DNA of 64,000 nucleotides from Novosphingobium sp. (lineage in GTDB: Bacteria > Pseudomonadota > Alphaproteobacteria > Sphingomonadales > Sphingomonadaceae), in assembly GCA_024236215.1 (NCBI GenBank), contig JACKKX010000003.1:186001-250000 (forward strand). The letters are read 5' to 3'. Position numbers and translations under genes: made by a program. The notes under the pieces were generated by a model. The model did no database searches and was not told the DNA's origin. It saw nothing but the letters and a program-made list of their open reading frames with translations. Shown here piece after piece: positions 1 through 8,021 of this stretch. The stretch's first letter is position 1, and each line of letters begins with the position of its first letter.

Positions 1-332
1 TCGCGCGCATCAAGTGCTTCCCGAATCTTGACTGGTGAGAAGGACTTCATGCGCGATCGCTTGTCTGCTGTGCGCCAATCCCCGATTTTGTCACGATCGC
101 CAGAAAATAGATCGAGGAGAAAGGCTGTTTCTAGGATGTCGCGGAGAAGCAGTGCGCTATTTTGATGGTAGCCCGAGAGGGCTAGTTTCAAACTCGCGCC
201 AAAGGCATTGAAGCACCTCATACCGAGCAACTGAACGACTTTGAGGTCGTCATCGTCGGTTTCTAGCTGCCGGAACAGGTCCGTGAGATCCATTGCAGCT
301 TCGACGATGGCAATGTGAAGCTGTAGTTGCGT
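1..332 (-). pseudogene. Hypothetical protein, N-terminus removed by IS insertion
   Basis: On the minus strand the frame is open from the IS boundary at 332 to the window edge, about 110 codons without a stop. The product is a normal-looking acidic, helix-prone soluble protein (segments such as LFRQLETDDDDLKVVQ and LLLRDILETAFLLDLF). No start codon is forced: the upstream part lies beyond the IS, and a TAG in the IS end closes the frame, so the gene is truncated at its 5' end. I do not recognise the family with confidence; the alternation of His/Arg and acidic helices loosely recalls uncharacterised DUF5677-like proteins. It is island cargo beside a broken integrase. Confidence 0.55.
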
Positions 333-397
333 TGGTCTGAGCCCCTAGATTTCCTCCAGTGATAAGTAGAGTCCGGCCCTGACAAGGAGACGGACGA

Positions 398-664
398 ATG
401 AAGCGGAGCAGGTTCAGCGAGGAGCAGATCATCGCTGTTTTGAAGGAGCAGGAAGCGGGGATGGCGACGGCGGATGTTTGCCGCCGTCACGGGATCAGCT
501 CGGCGACCTTCTACAAGTGGAAGTCGAAGTACGGCGGGCTGGAGGTGTCGGACGCCCGGCGGCTGCGCCAGCTGGAGCAGGAGAACGAGCGGCTGAAGAA
601 GCTGCTGGCGGACTCGATGCTCGACAACGCCATGCTCAAGGAGATCAGCGCAAAAAAATTCTAG
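398..664 (+). CDS. IS407-type transposase OrfA (copy 1)
   Basis: 88 residues: an HTH_Tnp_1 helix-turn-helix (about residues 1-50, with EEQIIAVLKEQEAG and CRRHGISSATFYKWK) followed by a leucine-zipper-like coiled coil (LRQLEQENERLKKLLAD, about 55-75). It binds the inverted repeats and dimerises. The gene ends GCA AAA AAA TTC TAG; the A7 run at 652-658 is a typical IS3-family programmed -1 frameshift signal giving the OrfAB fusion transposase. Alone, OrfA is usually a regulator of transposition. Confidence 0.93.
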   Translation: MKRSRFSEEQIIAVLKEQEAGMATADVCRRHGISSATFYKWKSKYGGLEVSDARRLRQLEQENERLKKLLADSMLDNAMLKEISAKKF

Positions 665-1569
665 CGCCCGGTGCCAGGCGGCAGGCGGTGGCTCATCTCC
701 AGGAGGTCTTCGAGGTGAGCCAACGCCGGGCCTGTGCGGTGCTGGGCGCTGACCGGACCATGGTGCGCTATGTCAGTCGTCGGCCCGACGATGGGAAGGC
801 GCGCGAGCGCATCCGTGAACTGGCCAGCCAGCGCCGCCGGTTCGGCTATCGGCGGCTGCACTGGCTGCTGTGCCGGGAGGGATGGACAATGAACCACAAG
901 AAGTTCCGACGGCTCTATCGCGAGGAACGGCTGCAGGTGCGCCGCCGCGGCGGTCGCAAGCGGGCCTTGGGCACAAGGGCGCCGATGGCGATACCGCAAG
1001 GCCCCAACCAACGCTGGAGCCTCGACTTCGTGTCCGATGCCTTTGCTTGCGGACGCAGGTTCCGGATCTTCGTCGTGGTCGATGACTACAGCCGGGAGTG
1101 TGTGCGCCTGATCGCCGATACGTCGATCTCCGGCGCGCGGGTCGGGCGCGAACTCGATGCAGCGGTCTTCGAGCGGATGGCGCGGCCCCACACCATCGTC
1201 AGCGACAACGGCACCGAGCTGACAAGCATGGCGATCCTGCGCTGGAGCAAGGAGCACAATGTCGAGTGGCACTATATAGCGCCGGGCAAGCCCTATCAGA
1301 ACGGGTTCATCGAGAGCTTCAATGCGCGGCTGCGGGACGAGTTCCTGAACGAGACGATCTTCACCAGCCTCGCACATGCCCGCCAGGAGCTGGAGGCATG
1401 GCGGCACGACTACAACCACTTCCGGCCCCACTCGAGCCTCGGGAACAGGACCCCGGCCGAGATAGGGGCAGGATCAACCGGCAAACCGTATTGGGGGCAT
1501 GCCCCCAATACGGTTGTTGCCATCACGCCCAGCGAAGGGCATCAAAACGGCCCAAGGCTCTACTCGTAG
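658..1569 (+). CDS. IS407-type transposase OrfB, made by -1 frameshift (copy 1)
   Basis: The DDE integrase-core half of the IS3-family transposase, read in the -1 frame after the A7 run. Visible are the HTH_21 region ([16 protein letters not shown]) and the rve core with catalytic residues D in RWSLDFVSDAF, D in TIVSDNGTE and E in [15 protein letters not shown], in the spacing expected of the IS407 group. There is no convincing independent start codon, which supports expression as a fusion. The last ~25 residues are unusual because they are encoded by a 32-bp perfect palindrome (1484-1515). Confidence 0.9.
   Translation: MLAPGARRQAVAHLQEVFEVSQRRACAVLGADRTMVRYVSRRPDDGKARERIRELASQRRRFGYRRLHWLLCREGWTMNHKKFRRLYREERLQVRRRGGRKRALGTRAPMAIPQGPNQRWSLDFVSDAFACGRRFRIFVVVDDYSRECVRLIADTSISGARVGRELDAAVFERMARPHTIVSDNGTELTSMAILRWSKEHNVEWHYIAPGKPYQNGFIESFNARLRDEFLNETIFTSLAHARQELEAWRHDYNHFRPHSSLGNRTPAEIGAGSTGKPYWGHAPNTVVAITPSEGHQNGPRLYS
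1484..1515. repeat. 32-bp perfect palindrome inside the IS407-type element
   Basis: Two 16-base arms (beginning AACCGTATTGGG) meet at a central CATG, giving a core GGGGGCATGCCCCC. It lies 80 bp from the right end of the IS, within the 3' end of orfB. The same sequence is at 46709-46740 in copy 2. It could act as a transcription terminator, a cruciform or a nested small palindromic insertion. Confidence 0.9.
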
Positions 1570-1595
1570 TTGGTAGAAACTGCGGGCTCAGACCA

Positions 1596-1925
1596 CTTGG
1601 CGCAATACTCGTCGCAGATTGCCTTGAAGGTATCGGCAGCTTGGATGCGGGCACGCACCTTTTCGCGCTGCTTCTCGCGAGAGGGATCTTTGCCAAGGGC
1701 GATCTGTTCCCGAGCTTCCTCACGGCGCCTACGAGCCTCGCCCAGGCCAATTTCGGGGTAGGGTCCGATCGCCAATGACTTCTCGTGCCCGTCGATGCGG
1801 AACTTGAGGCGCCACAGTTTGCCTCCGGCTGGGGTCACCAGAAGAAACATGCCGCCGCCGTCGGCCATTTTGAACGCCTTTGCGCCGGGCTTCGCATTGC
1901 GAATTGCCATGTCGGTCAATGCCAT
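1596..1925 (-). pseudogene. Tyrosine integrase, N-terminal fragment
   Basis: 110 residues of a P4-type integrase: the N-terminal DUF4102 arm-binding domain (MALTDMAIRNAKPGAKAFKM, LWRLKFRIDGHEKSLAIGPYPEIGL, ARRRREEAREQI) and the beginning of the core-binding SAM-like domain (TFKAICDEYCAKW). The IS copy 1 right end cuts it after that Trp, so the catalytic R-H-R-Y domain is absent. Transcription points away from the 3' end of tRNA-Gly 220 bp upstream, the usual arrangement for an island integrated in a tRNA gene. Non-functional as it stands. Confidence 0.88.
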
Positions 1926-2148
1926 CGGACAGCCAGCCTTTCCGGGGCTCTACCCCTCTGGATACCCCCAAAATACCCCCAGCATTGGGGGTATCGGGTT
2001 GACCGTTTTGCAAATACCCCCCAATCATACCCCCAGCGATTTGCGGCTGGTGCTGAATGCGGCTGAACGCTTACGGCCTATTGGCAAGCAAATACGTTAG
2101 ATTTTGGAGGTTTGTCCAGACGGATATGAACAGCGGCGGACGGGGAAG
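1926..2148. other. Integrase upstream region with ATACCCCC repeats; probable att/arm sites
   Basis: Between the integrase start and the tRNA-Gly 3' end are five copies of the octamer ATACCCCC: direct at 1962, 1973, 2014 and 2027, and inverted at 1987-1994. Clustering of short repeats beside an integrase suggests arm-type integrase or excisionase binding sites. No coding sequence is convincing here. Confidence 0.5.
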
Positions 2149-2222
2149 TGGAGCGGGTGAAGGGAATCGAACCCTCGTCGTAAGCTTGGGAAGCTTCTGC
2201 TCTACCATTGAGCTACACCCGC
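2149..2222 (-). tRNA. tRNA-Gly (anticodon CCC)
   Basis: The minus strand folds into a cloverleaf: acceptor GCGGGTG/CACCCGC, D arm GCTC..GAGC, anticodon loop TTCCCAA (anticodon CCC), T arm GAGGG-TTCGATT-CCCTT, discriminator T, and CCA encoded. The 3' end faces the integrase fragment, so it is the likely integration target of the island. Confidence 0.95.
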
Positions 2223-2279
2223 CCGGGCGCGGGCGGCGCATTGCCACAGGCTTGGGGGGCGGTCAACCGCGTGGATCGG

Positions 2280-3068
2280 TCAGAGCCGCACCCGCGCGCT
2301 CTGTCCGTCGTCGATCCGGATCGTCGCGCCGGTCACGCACTCGCTGGCCGGGGAGACGAGGTAGAGCAGGGTTGAATCCATCTGTTCGGGCACGGGCACG
2401 CGCTTGCGCGGCAGATGCTGGGCGGGATTGCCGCCCATCCGCTCGAACATCCCGTCGGTCATTTCCGAAACGAACATTCCAGGCGCGACCGCGTTGACGT
2501 TGATGCCATAGTGCGCCCATTCGACTGCCAGCGCCTCGGCCATCCGGGCGATCGCGGTCTTGGTCACGGCATAGAGCGCCGCGCCGCCGCCGTCGTAGCG
2601 GAAATGGGCCACCGAGCTGATGTTGACGATCCGGCCCGTTTTTCCCGCAGCGATCAGCCGCCGCGCAACCTCGCAGGCAAGGACCCACGGGCCGCGCAGG
2701 TTGACCGCGATGACCTGGTCGATCAGCTCGAGGCTCATCTTGTGGGCGCGCTGGGCATCGGGCATCCCGGCGTTGTTGACGAGGATATCGACCGTGCCGA
2801 AGGCGGCCTCGGCGCTCGCCACCGCATCGATCAGCGATGCCGCGTCGGTCGCGTCCATCCGCACCGCCAGGGCCTTGCCGCCGGCGGCGCGGATTTCAGC
2901 GGCCAGCGCCTCGAGGCGGTCGAGCCGCCGCGCGCACAGCGCCACCGCCGCGCCCCGGGCCGCCAGCACCCGGGCAAAACGCGCGCCGAGGCCGGAGGAG
3001 GCTCCGGTGACCAGCGCAACCCGGCTGGTAAGATCGCAGCCGTCGTTGGGAAGGGGGAATGCGTCCAC
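2280..3068 (-). CDS. SDR-family NAD(P)-dependent oxidoreductase
   Basis: 262 residues, classical short-chain dehydrogenase length. The Rossmann cofactor motif TGASSGLG is at 21-28, NNAG at 98-101, and the catalytic Ser (151/152), Tyr166 and Lys170 (YAVTK) are in place. An Arg/Lys-containing region after strand 2 (CARRLDRLEA) would suit NADP(H). It is the last gene of a leftward trio with the thioesterase (gap 49 bp) and the flavin monooxygenase. Expected to oxidise or reduce a secondary alcohol/ketone in the same catabolic route; the substrate cannot be read from sequence. Confidence 0.88.
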   Translation of the reverse strand: MDAFPLPNDGCDLTSRVALVTGASSGLGARFARVLAARGAAVALCARRLDRLEALAAEIRAAGGKALAVRMDATDAASLIDAVASAEAAFGTVDILVNNAGMPDAQRAHKMSLELIDQVIAVNLRGPWVLACEVARRLIAAGKTGRIVNISSVAHFRYDGGGAALYAVTKTAIARMAEALAVEWAHYGINVNAVAPGMFVSEMTDGMFERMGGNPAQHLPRKRVPVPEQMDSTLLYLVSPASECVTGATIRIDDGQSARVRL

Positions 3069-3117
3069 GGCAGGCTCCTTGGCAGGTTCTTGGTCGATCA
3101 GGCGGCGGCGAAGGCGC

Positions 3118-3564
3118 TCACTTGCGCTCCAGCGGGATCACCGCAACCGTAAGGCGCGATATGCACACCAGCTTTCCGGCCTCGTTCTCGATCCGGATCG
3201 ACCAGACCTGGGTCGTGCGGCCCAGCGCTTCGGGCCGGGCCGTGGCATAGACGAAGCCATCGTAGGCCGGGCGGATGTGGTTGGCGTTGATCTCCATCCC
3301 CACCGCGACGTGCTTGCCGCGATCGATGCAATAACTTGCCGCGACCGAGCCGATCGTTTCGGCCAGCGCCACCGATGCGCCGCCGTGTAGCCTTTGAAAC
3401 GGCTGGCGGGTGCGGTGATCGACCGGCATCCGCGCCCGGATCCAGTCATCGCCGCATGCGACGAATTCGATGCCGAGATGGCCGGGCATGGCGCCATCGC
3501 CAAGGCCGGTCATCGGTTCAAGCGGAGGGCGCTCTCCACCCCACCAGATCGATGCGCTTTCCAT
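3118..3564 (-). CDS. Hotdog-fold acyl-CoA thioesterase (YdiI/EntH type)
   Basis: 148 residues. The core QPFQRLHGGASVALAETIGS (catalytic Glu69) and the later stretch MEINANHIRP closely follow the EntH/MenI (YdiI) hotdog thioesterases, which hydrolyse aryl- or acyl-CoA thioesters as tetramers. I chose ATG at 3564 rather than an upstream in-frame ATG because the longer version would run through the preceding gene. The gene begins 52 bp after the monooxygenase stop and is probably co-transcribed with it and the SDR. Likely role: release of an acyl intermediate or CoA recycling. Confidence 0.82.
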   Translation of the reverse strand: MESASIWWGGERPPLEPMTGLGDGAMPGHLGIEFVACGDDWIRARMPVDHRTRQPFQRLHGGASVALAETIGSVAASYCIDRGKHVAVGMEINANHIRPAYDGFVYATARPEALGRTTQVWSIRIENEAGKLVCISRLTVAVIPLERK

Positions 3565-3616
3565 CGCTTCGCTCTGGCGCAAGGCGCGGGCCTTGTAAAC
3601 GAGGTGGATACGCGGC

Positions 3617-5161
3617 TCAGGCCGGTTCGGGCTGGCGCTGCCCGGCGCGGACCCCGTCGTAGAGGAATTCGCTGCCTTCCAGATTGGTTGCCGGAATTTC
3701 GTCGCGCTCCGCCCAATAGTCCTGATTGTGGCGCCACTCGGGCTTGTCGCCGCGCTGCGGCAGTTTCTTGAGCCCACGCATCAGGTAGCCGGGGTTGAAA
3801 TTCTCGGCCTCGATCCAGTCGGAAAGCGCCATGCCCTTGTCTTCGTCGCGCAGGGCTACCTCGACCCGTTTGGCCCCCTTCGCGTCCATGTGGTTGAGCA
3901 GGTTGCAGACGAAATCGCCCAGCATGTCGACCCGAAGGGTCCAGCTGGCGCGGAAATAACCCATCACCCAGACCATGTTGGGAACCCCGGTGAACATCAT
4001 GCCCCGGTAGTTGACGGTCTCGTGCCAGTCGATCTCCTTGCCGTCGACATAGAACGGGATGCCGCCCATCATCAGCAGGTTGAACCCGGTCGCGGCGACG
4101 ATGATGTCAGCCTCGATCTCGACCCCGCCCTTGGTGCGCACCCCGGTTTCGGTGAAAGTCTCAAGCTCGTCGGTCACGGCGGAAAGCTTGCCATCGACCA
4201 CTGCCTTGAACACGTCGCCTTCGGGGCAGAACGCCAGACGCTGCTGCCAGACGCGGTATTTGGGGGTGAAATGCGGTTCGAAGGGGAAATCTTCCTTGCC
4301 GGTGAAGGCGCGGACCAGCATCTTGAGCTCTTCGAACACCACATCGGGTTCGCTCTGGCAGCGCTTGGTCATCAGATCCTGATCGTGCATGATCTGGGCG
4401 CGGACCACGCGGTGCACGGTCGGCTCGTCGATCCCGACTTCGCGCAGACGGTCGGCCAGTTCGTTCTTGTTTTCGCTGCAATAGAAATAGGTCGGCGAGC
4501 GCTGGAGCATGGTGACGTGCGCCGCTTCCTTGGCGAATTCGGGGATCACGGTCGCGGCGGTCGCGCCCGAACCGATCACCAGGATCCGCTTGCCCTTGTA
4601 GTCGATCTTGGGATCCCACAGCTGGGCGTGGATCAGCTTGCCCTTGTAGCGGTCCATTCCGGGCCAGTCGGGCATGTAGGGGGTCTCGTGGTCGTAATAG
4701 CCCTGGCACATCCACAGGAAGTTCGCGGTGAAGACCGCGCGGGCGCCATCGGAATTGCGGGTTGCCTCGATGGTCCACAGGTTGGCCTTGCTGTCCCAGC
4801 TGGCGCGGGTGATGCGGTGGCCATAGCGGATGTGCTGGCCGATCCCGTTTTCCTCGATCACCTCGCCCATATAGTCGAGGATCGCCTGGGCCGAGGCGAT
4901 CGGCGTGCCGACCCAGGGCTTGAAGCGATAGCCGAAGGTATAGAGGTCGCTGTCCGAGCGCACGCCGGGGTACTTGTGGGTTTCCCAGGTGCCGCCGAAG
5001 GTGTCCTTCATCTCAAGGATGACATAGCTCTTGCCCGGGCATTGTTCCTGCAGGTGATAGGCCGATCCGATCCCCGAAATCCCCGCACCCACGATCAGCA
5101 CGTCGACATGGGTCGCCGCCGTATCGGAATTGCGCGTGTCCTGCACTGCTGCCGTAGCCAT
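3617..5161 (-). CDS. Flavin-containing (Baeyer-Villiger type) monooxygenase
   Basis: 514 residues. The FAD-binding GAGISGIG is at 25-32, followed by FGGTWETHKYPGVRSD. The Baeyer-Villiger fingerprint FxGxxxHxxxW is present in the permitted form YKGKLIHAQLW (172-182), and the NADPH motif GSGATA is at 197-202. Such enzymes insert oxygen next to a ketone using NADPH and O2. First gene of the leftward trio with thioesterase and SDR, implying degradation of a cyclic ketone or terpenoid/steroid-like compound. A 7-bp-arm palindrome lies 110 bp upstream of the start and may be the operator. Confidence 0.87.
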   Translation of the reverse strand: MATAAVQDTRNSDTAATHVDVLIVGAGISGIGSAYHLQEQCPGKSYVILEMKDTFGGTWETHKYPGVRSDSDLYTFGYRFKPWVGTPIASAQAILDYMGEVIEENGIGQHIRYGHRITRASWDSKANLWTIEATRNSDGARAVFTANFLWMCQGYYDHETPYMPDWPGMDRYKGKLIHAQLWDPKIDYKGKRILVIGSGATAATVIPEFAKEAAHVTMLQRSPTYFYCSENKNELADRLREVGIDEPTVHRVVRAQIMHDQDLMTKRCQSEPDVVFEELKMLVRAFTGKEDFPFEPHFTPKYRVWQQRLAFCPEGDVFKAVVDGKLSAVTDELETFTETGVRTKGGVEIEADIIVAATGFNLLMMGGIPFYVDGKEIDWHETVNYRGMMFTGVPNMVWVMGYFRASWTLRVDMLGDFVCNLLNHMDAKGAKRVEVALRDEDKGMALSDWIEAENFNPGYLMRGLKKLPQRGDKPEWRHNQDYWAERDEIPATNLEGSEFLYDGVRAGQRQPEPA

Positions 5162-5270
5162 CCGCTCTCTCCATTTGCTTCACCTGGCGTGCTCGCGCGC
5201 CATGGCAACGCGTTTCGACTCGAAACGCACCGCCAGCATTGACCGGAATCAAGGTCCGATCAAGCGAAAA

Positions 5271-5288
5271 TTAGGGTGAATACCCTAA
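5271..5288. promoter_or_regulatory. Palindrome TTAGGGT-GAAT-ACCCTAA, candidate operator
   Basis: Perfect 7-bp inverted arms around a 4-bp spacer, in an AT-richer pocket between the leftward monooxygenase operon and the end of a GNAT gene. Its symmetry and position fit a repressor binding site for the 2280-5161 operon. No adjacent regulator gene is seen. Confidence 0.45.
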
Positions 5289-5302
5289 GAGCGTCGATTT
5301 GC

Positions 5303-5842
5303 TCAGTCCGGCTCCACCGGCGGCGGGGTTCCGCACCCCTCGCCAAGCGCGCGCTGCATATAGACCGTATCGAGCCAGCGGCCCTGCTTGCGCCCGATCG
5401 CACGCATGGTTCCGGCGTGGGTGAATCCCGCAGCGGTGTGCAGCGCGACCGAGGCCGGTTCGGCTCCGCCGATCACCGCGATCATCTGGCGAAAGCCCTG
5501 CGCCGCGCAGACATCAAGCAATGCTGCGAGCAGCGCCTTGCCGATCCCCTGTCCGCGCCGGTCATGGCGGATATAGATCGAATTCTCGCAGACATAGCGA
5601 TAGGCCGGGCGATCGCGGAACTGGCTGGCATAGGCATAGCCGAGCAGCTCGCCCCCGGCGCTGCGCGTCACCAGCCAGGGCCAGCCGCTGCCCAGCACCT
5701 TGTCCATCCGCTGTGCCATCTCATCCGTGCCGGGCGGCTCGATCTCATAGCTGGCGGTGCCATGAAGCACATGGTGGGCATAGATCGCGGCGATGGCCGC
5801 GGCGTCGGCGGGGATGGCGGGTTCGATCTGCACGCGAGGCAT
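5303..5842 (-). CDS. GNAT N-acetyltransferase (phosphinothricin acetyltransferase-like)
   Basis: 179 residues. The N-terminal IAAIYAHHVLHGTASYE and the block YVCENSIYIRHDRRGQGIGKALL (acetyl-CoA pyrophosphate loop RRGQGIG) match the Pat/MnaT subgroup of GNATs, which acetylate phosphinothricin, methionine sulfoximine or related small amines. I start at ATG 5842 (MPRVQIEPAIPADA), which gives family-typical length; a longer frame upstream overlaps crtI. Divergent from crtI with about 75 bp between starts. The native substrate is unknown. Confidence 0.83.
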   Translation of the reverse strand: MPRVQIEPAIPADAAAIAAIYAHHVLHGTASYEIEPPGTDEMAQRMDKVLGSGWPWLVTRSAGGELLGYAYASQFRDRPAYRYVCENSIYIRHDRRGQGIGKALLAALLDVCAAQGFRQMIAVIGGAEPASVALHTAAGFTHAGTMRAIGRKQGRWLDTVYMQRALGEGCGTPPPVEPD

Positions 5843-5916
5843 ATTGCCGCAAGCGGGTCCGCGCGCCAAGCCGCGCCGGGTTGCGCTGACTGGCGCTTTG
5901 CCCGAAAGGTGGCGCC

Positions 5917-7443
5917 ATGACCGGCCTGCAAACCGATCCCCAGCCCTCACTCCCGGTGTTCCCCGGTCGGCGCGCCTGCGTGATCGGCGCAGGGCTGGGC
6001 GGACTGGCGCTGGCGGTGCGGCTGCAGGCAGCGGGGATCGAAACCGTGCTGGTCGAGGCGGGCGGGCGCCCCGGCGGCCATGCCCGCGGCGAGGACCGCG
6101 ACGGCTTCGTGTTCGATAGCGGGCCGGGCGCACTGGCCGACCCCGCCGCGCTGGGCGAGCTCTGGGCGCTGGGCGGCGAGGAGCTGGCGGACCACGTCGA
6201 TCTGCTCGCGGTGCAGCCGCTACGGCGCTTTTCCTGGCCCGATGGAACCACCTTCGATCTTGCCGCCGACGAAGCAGCGCTGATCCGCGAGATCGCCCGT
6301 TTCGCGCCGGAGGATCTGGGCGGCTACGAGGACTATGCGCGCTATGCCGCATCGGCCCACGATGAAGTCCGGGCGCGGTTCGGCCAGCAGCCGATGGGCG
6401 ATCCGCTGGCCATGGTGCGGGCGCTGCCCGCGCTGGCGCGGCACCAGGCCTGGCGTGGACTCGATTCGCTGATCGCCGCGCACATCGCCAGCCCGCACCT
6501 GCGCGAAGCTTTGGCCTTTGAGGCGCTGCTGACGGGCGGAAATCCGATGCGGATCAGCGCGGTCCACGCGGCGGCCCATCGCACCGAACGCGCGGGCGGA
6601 CTGTGGTGGCCAAAGGGCGGGATGGGTGCGCTGGCCGGGGCGCTGGCCGCGCTGTTCGAGCGGCTGGGGGGCGCGCTGCGTCTGCACGATCCGGCCCTGC
6701 ACATCCATATGCTCGGCAATCGCGCCAGCGAGGTCGAAACCCAGAGCGGGTGGAAGGAGCGCTTCGACGCGGTCGCCAGCAATGCCGACGTGGTTCACAC
6801 CTACCGCGATCTGCTGGGCGAGAGCGCCTATGGAGCGGAAACCGCGCGCAAGCTGGCGCGGATGGACTTTTCGCCCGGCAGCTTCACGGTGCACTTTGCG
6901 CTGGAGGGTTCGTGGCCGGGCATTCCCCACTCGATGGTGCTGATGAACGCGCGTTTTGCCGGGCTGATGGAGGATATCTTCGAGCACGGGGTGCTGCCGC
7001 AGGACCAGCTGATCGTTCTGACCCACCCCAGCGTCACCGATCCCTCGCTCGCGCCCGAAGGCAAGAGCGTGTTCAGCGCCTCGATCCCGGTCGCCCACCA
7101 GGGCAAACTGCCGCTCGACTGGGAGCAGATCGGCCCGCTGGTCGAAAAGCGCATCCTTGACGAGATCGGCCGCCGCCTGGTGCCCGATATCCATGACCGG
7201 ATCGTCACGCGCTTCCACGTCACCCCGCGCGATCTCGCGCTTGAGTTCAACGCCCATCTGGGCTCGGCCTGGGGGCTTGAACCGACCCTTACGCAGAGCT
7301 GGTGGCTGCGCCCGCACAACCGCGATCCCAGGATCGCCAATTTCTATCTCGCCGGGGCCAGCACCCATCCCGGCGCCGGGGTGCCCGGCGTGCTGGCCGG
7401 CGCGAAGATCACCGCCAAATTGATGCTGGAGGAACTGAGGTGA
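5917..7443 (+). CDS. crtI: Phytoene desaturase-family oxidoreductase (CrtI-like)
   Basis: 508 residues. The N-terminal FAD motif GAGLGGLALAVRL (24-36) is followed by ETVLVEAGGRPGGHA; the C-terminal bacterial CrtI signature NFYLAGASTHPGAGVPGVLAGAK lies at about 473-495. The family removes hydrogens stepwise from phytoene to make coloured carotenes at the membrane. The crtB and crtY partners are not in the window, so CrtD-like or other carotenoid desaturase roles cannot be excluded. Its TGA overlaps the GTG of the next gene, indicating coupled translation. Confidence 0.82.
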   Translation: MTGLQTDPQPSLPVFPGRRACVIGAGLGGLALAVRLQAAGIETVLVEAGGRPGGHARGEDRDGFVFDSGPGALADPAALGELWALGGEELADHVDLLAVQPLRRFSWPDGTTFDLAADEAALIREIARFAPEDLGGYEDYARYAASAHDEVRARFGQQPMGDPLAMVRALPALARHQAWRGLDSLIAAHIASPHLREALAFEALLTGGNPMRISAVHAAAHRTERAGGLWWPKGGMGALAGALAALFERLGGALRLHDPALHIHMLGNRASEVETQSGWKERFDAVASNADVVHTYRDLLGESAYGAETARKLARMDFSPGSFTVHFALEGSWPGIPHSMVLMNARFAGLMEDIFEHGVLPQDQLIVLTHPSVTDPSLAPEGKSVFSASIPVAHQGKLPLDWEQIGPLVEKRILDEIGRRLVPDIHDRIVTRFHVTPRDLALEFNAHLGSAWGLEPTLTQSWWLRPHNRDPRIANFYLAGASTHPGAGVPGVLAGAKITAKLMLEELR

Positions 7444-8021
7444 AACGCCTTGCGGTTTATTGCGGGTCTGCCACTCCGGCCGATCCGCGCTATCTGGAGC
7501 TTGCCGAAACGATCGGCCGCGATCTGGCCGGGCGCGGGATCGGGGTGGTCTATGGCGGGGGGCGACTGGGGCTGATGGGCGCGGTTGCCAAAGGCGCGCT
7601 CGATGCCGGGGGCGAGGTGATCGGGGTGATCCCCGAAGCGCTCGCGAGCGCCGAGGTCGCCAACCACGATTGCACCGAACTGATCACGGTTTCGGGCATG
7701 CACGAGCGCAAGGCGGCTTTCACCCGCCTGTCAGACGGGTTCGTGACCATCCCGGGCGGGGTGGGGACGATGGACGAGCTGTGGGAAGCGGTCAGCTGGG
7801 CGCAGCTGGGCTATCACGCCAAACCGGTCGGGCTGCTCAATGCTTTCGGATTCTACGATCATCTGATCGCTTTCATCCACCACATGGCCGCGGTCGGCTT
7901 TATCCGCCCGGCGCACCAGGGGATCATCATCGCCGAGCCGGAGCTGGACCTGCTGCTCGCCCGGATGGCGGCGCACGTGCCGCACACCCCGATTTTCGCG
8001 ATGAAGAGCAGCGATCTGTGA
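7440..8021 (+). CDS. LOG-family (TIGR00730) Rossmann protein, small form
   Basis: 193 residues from GTG 7440, which overlaps the crtI stop by 4 bp. It contains VYGGGRLGLMGAVA, MHERK at 87-91 and the phosphoribohydrolase motif PGGVGTMDE (105-113), the marks of LOG proteins, which release free base from nucleoside 5'-monophosphates (cytokinin activation in plants, nucleotide salvage in bacteria). Length is typical. A second, larger family member is encoded at 26299-27171. Confidence 0.87.
   Translation: MKRLAVYCGSATPADPRYLELAETIGRDLAGRGIGVVYGGGRLGLMGAVAKGALDAGGEVIGVIPEALASAEVANHDCTELITVSGMHERKAAFTRLSDGFVTIPGGVGTMDELWEAVSWAQLGYHAKPVGLLNAFGFYDHLIAFIHHMAAVGFIRPAHQGIIIAEPELDLLLARMAAHVPHTPIFAMKSSDL

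Larger units (their letters stand above)
333..1595 (+). mobile_element. IS3-family (IS407-type) insertion sequence, copy 1
   Basis: The element is 1263 bp, bounded by perfect 12-bp inverted repeats TGGTCTGAGCCC and GGGCTCAGACCA. The ends were defined by comparison with the second copy at 45558-46820, from which I see no difference. It carries orfA and orfB joined by an A7 slippery run. The flanks (..TTGCGT before, CTTGGC.. after) show no 4-bp duplication, so this copy probably sits at a rearrangement junction rather than a simple insertion site. It separates a hypothetical gene on the left from an integrase fragment on the right. Confidence 0.93.

Noticed and set aside
661-1431. 256-codon antisense frame in the IS407-type element (and its copy at 45886-46656)
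   Set aside because: Repeats only because the IS repeats; no family features, overlaps the DDE domain.
1962-2034. Clustered ATACCCCC octamers as a CRISPR array
   Set aside because: Repeats are 8 bp, irregularly spaced and partly inverted; they are better explained as integrase arm sites.
3728-5242. 504-codon frame antisense to the monooxygenase gene
   Set aside because: Shadow frame with Val/Asp/His-rich, non-family composition; the opposite strand encodes a clear flavoenzyme.
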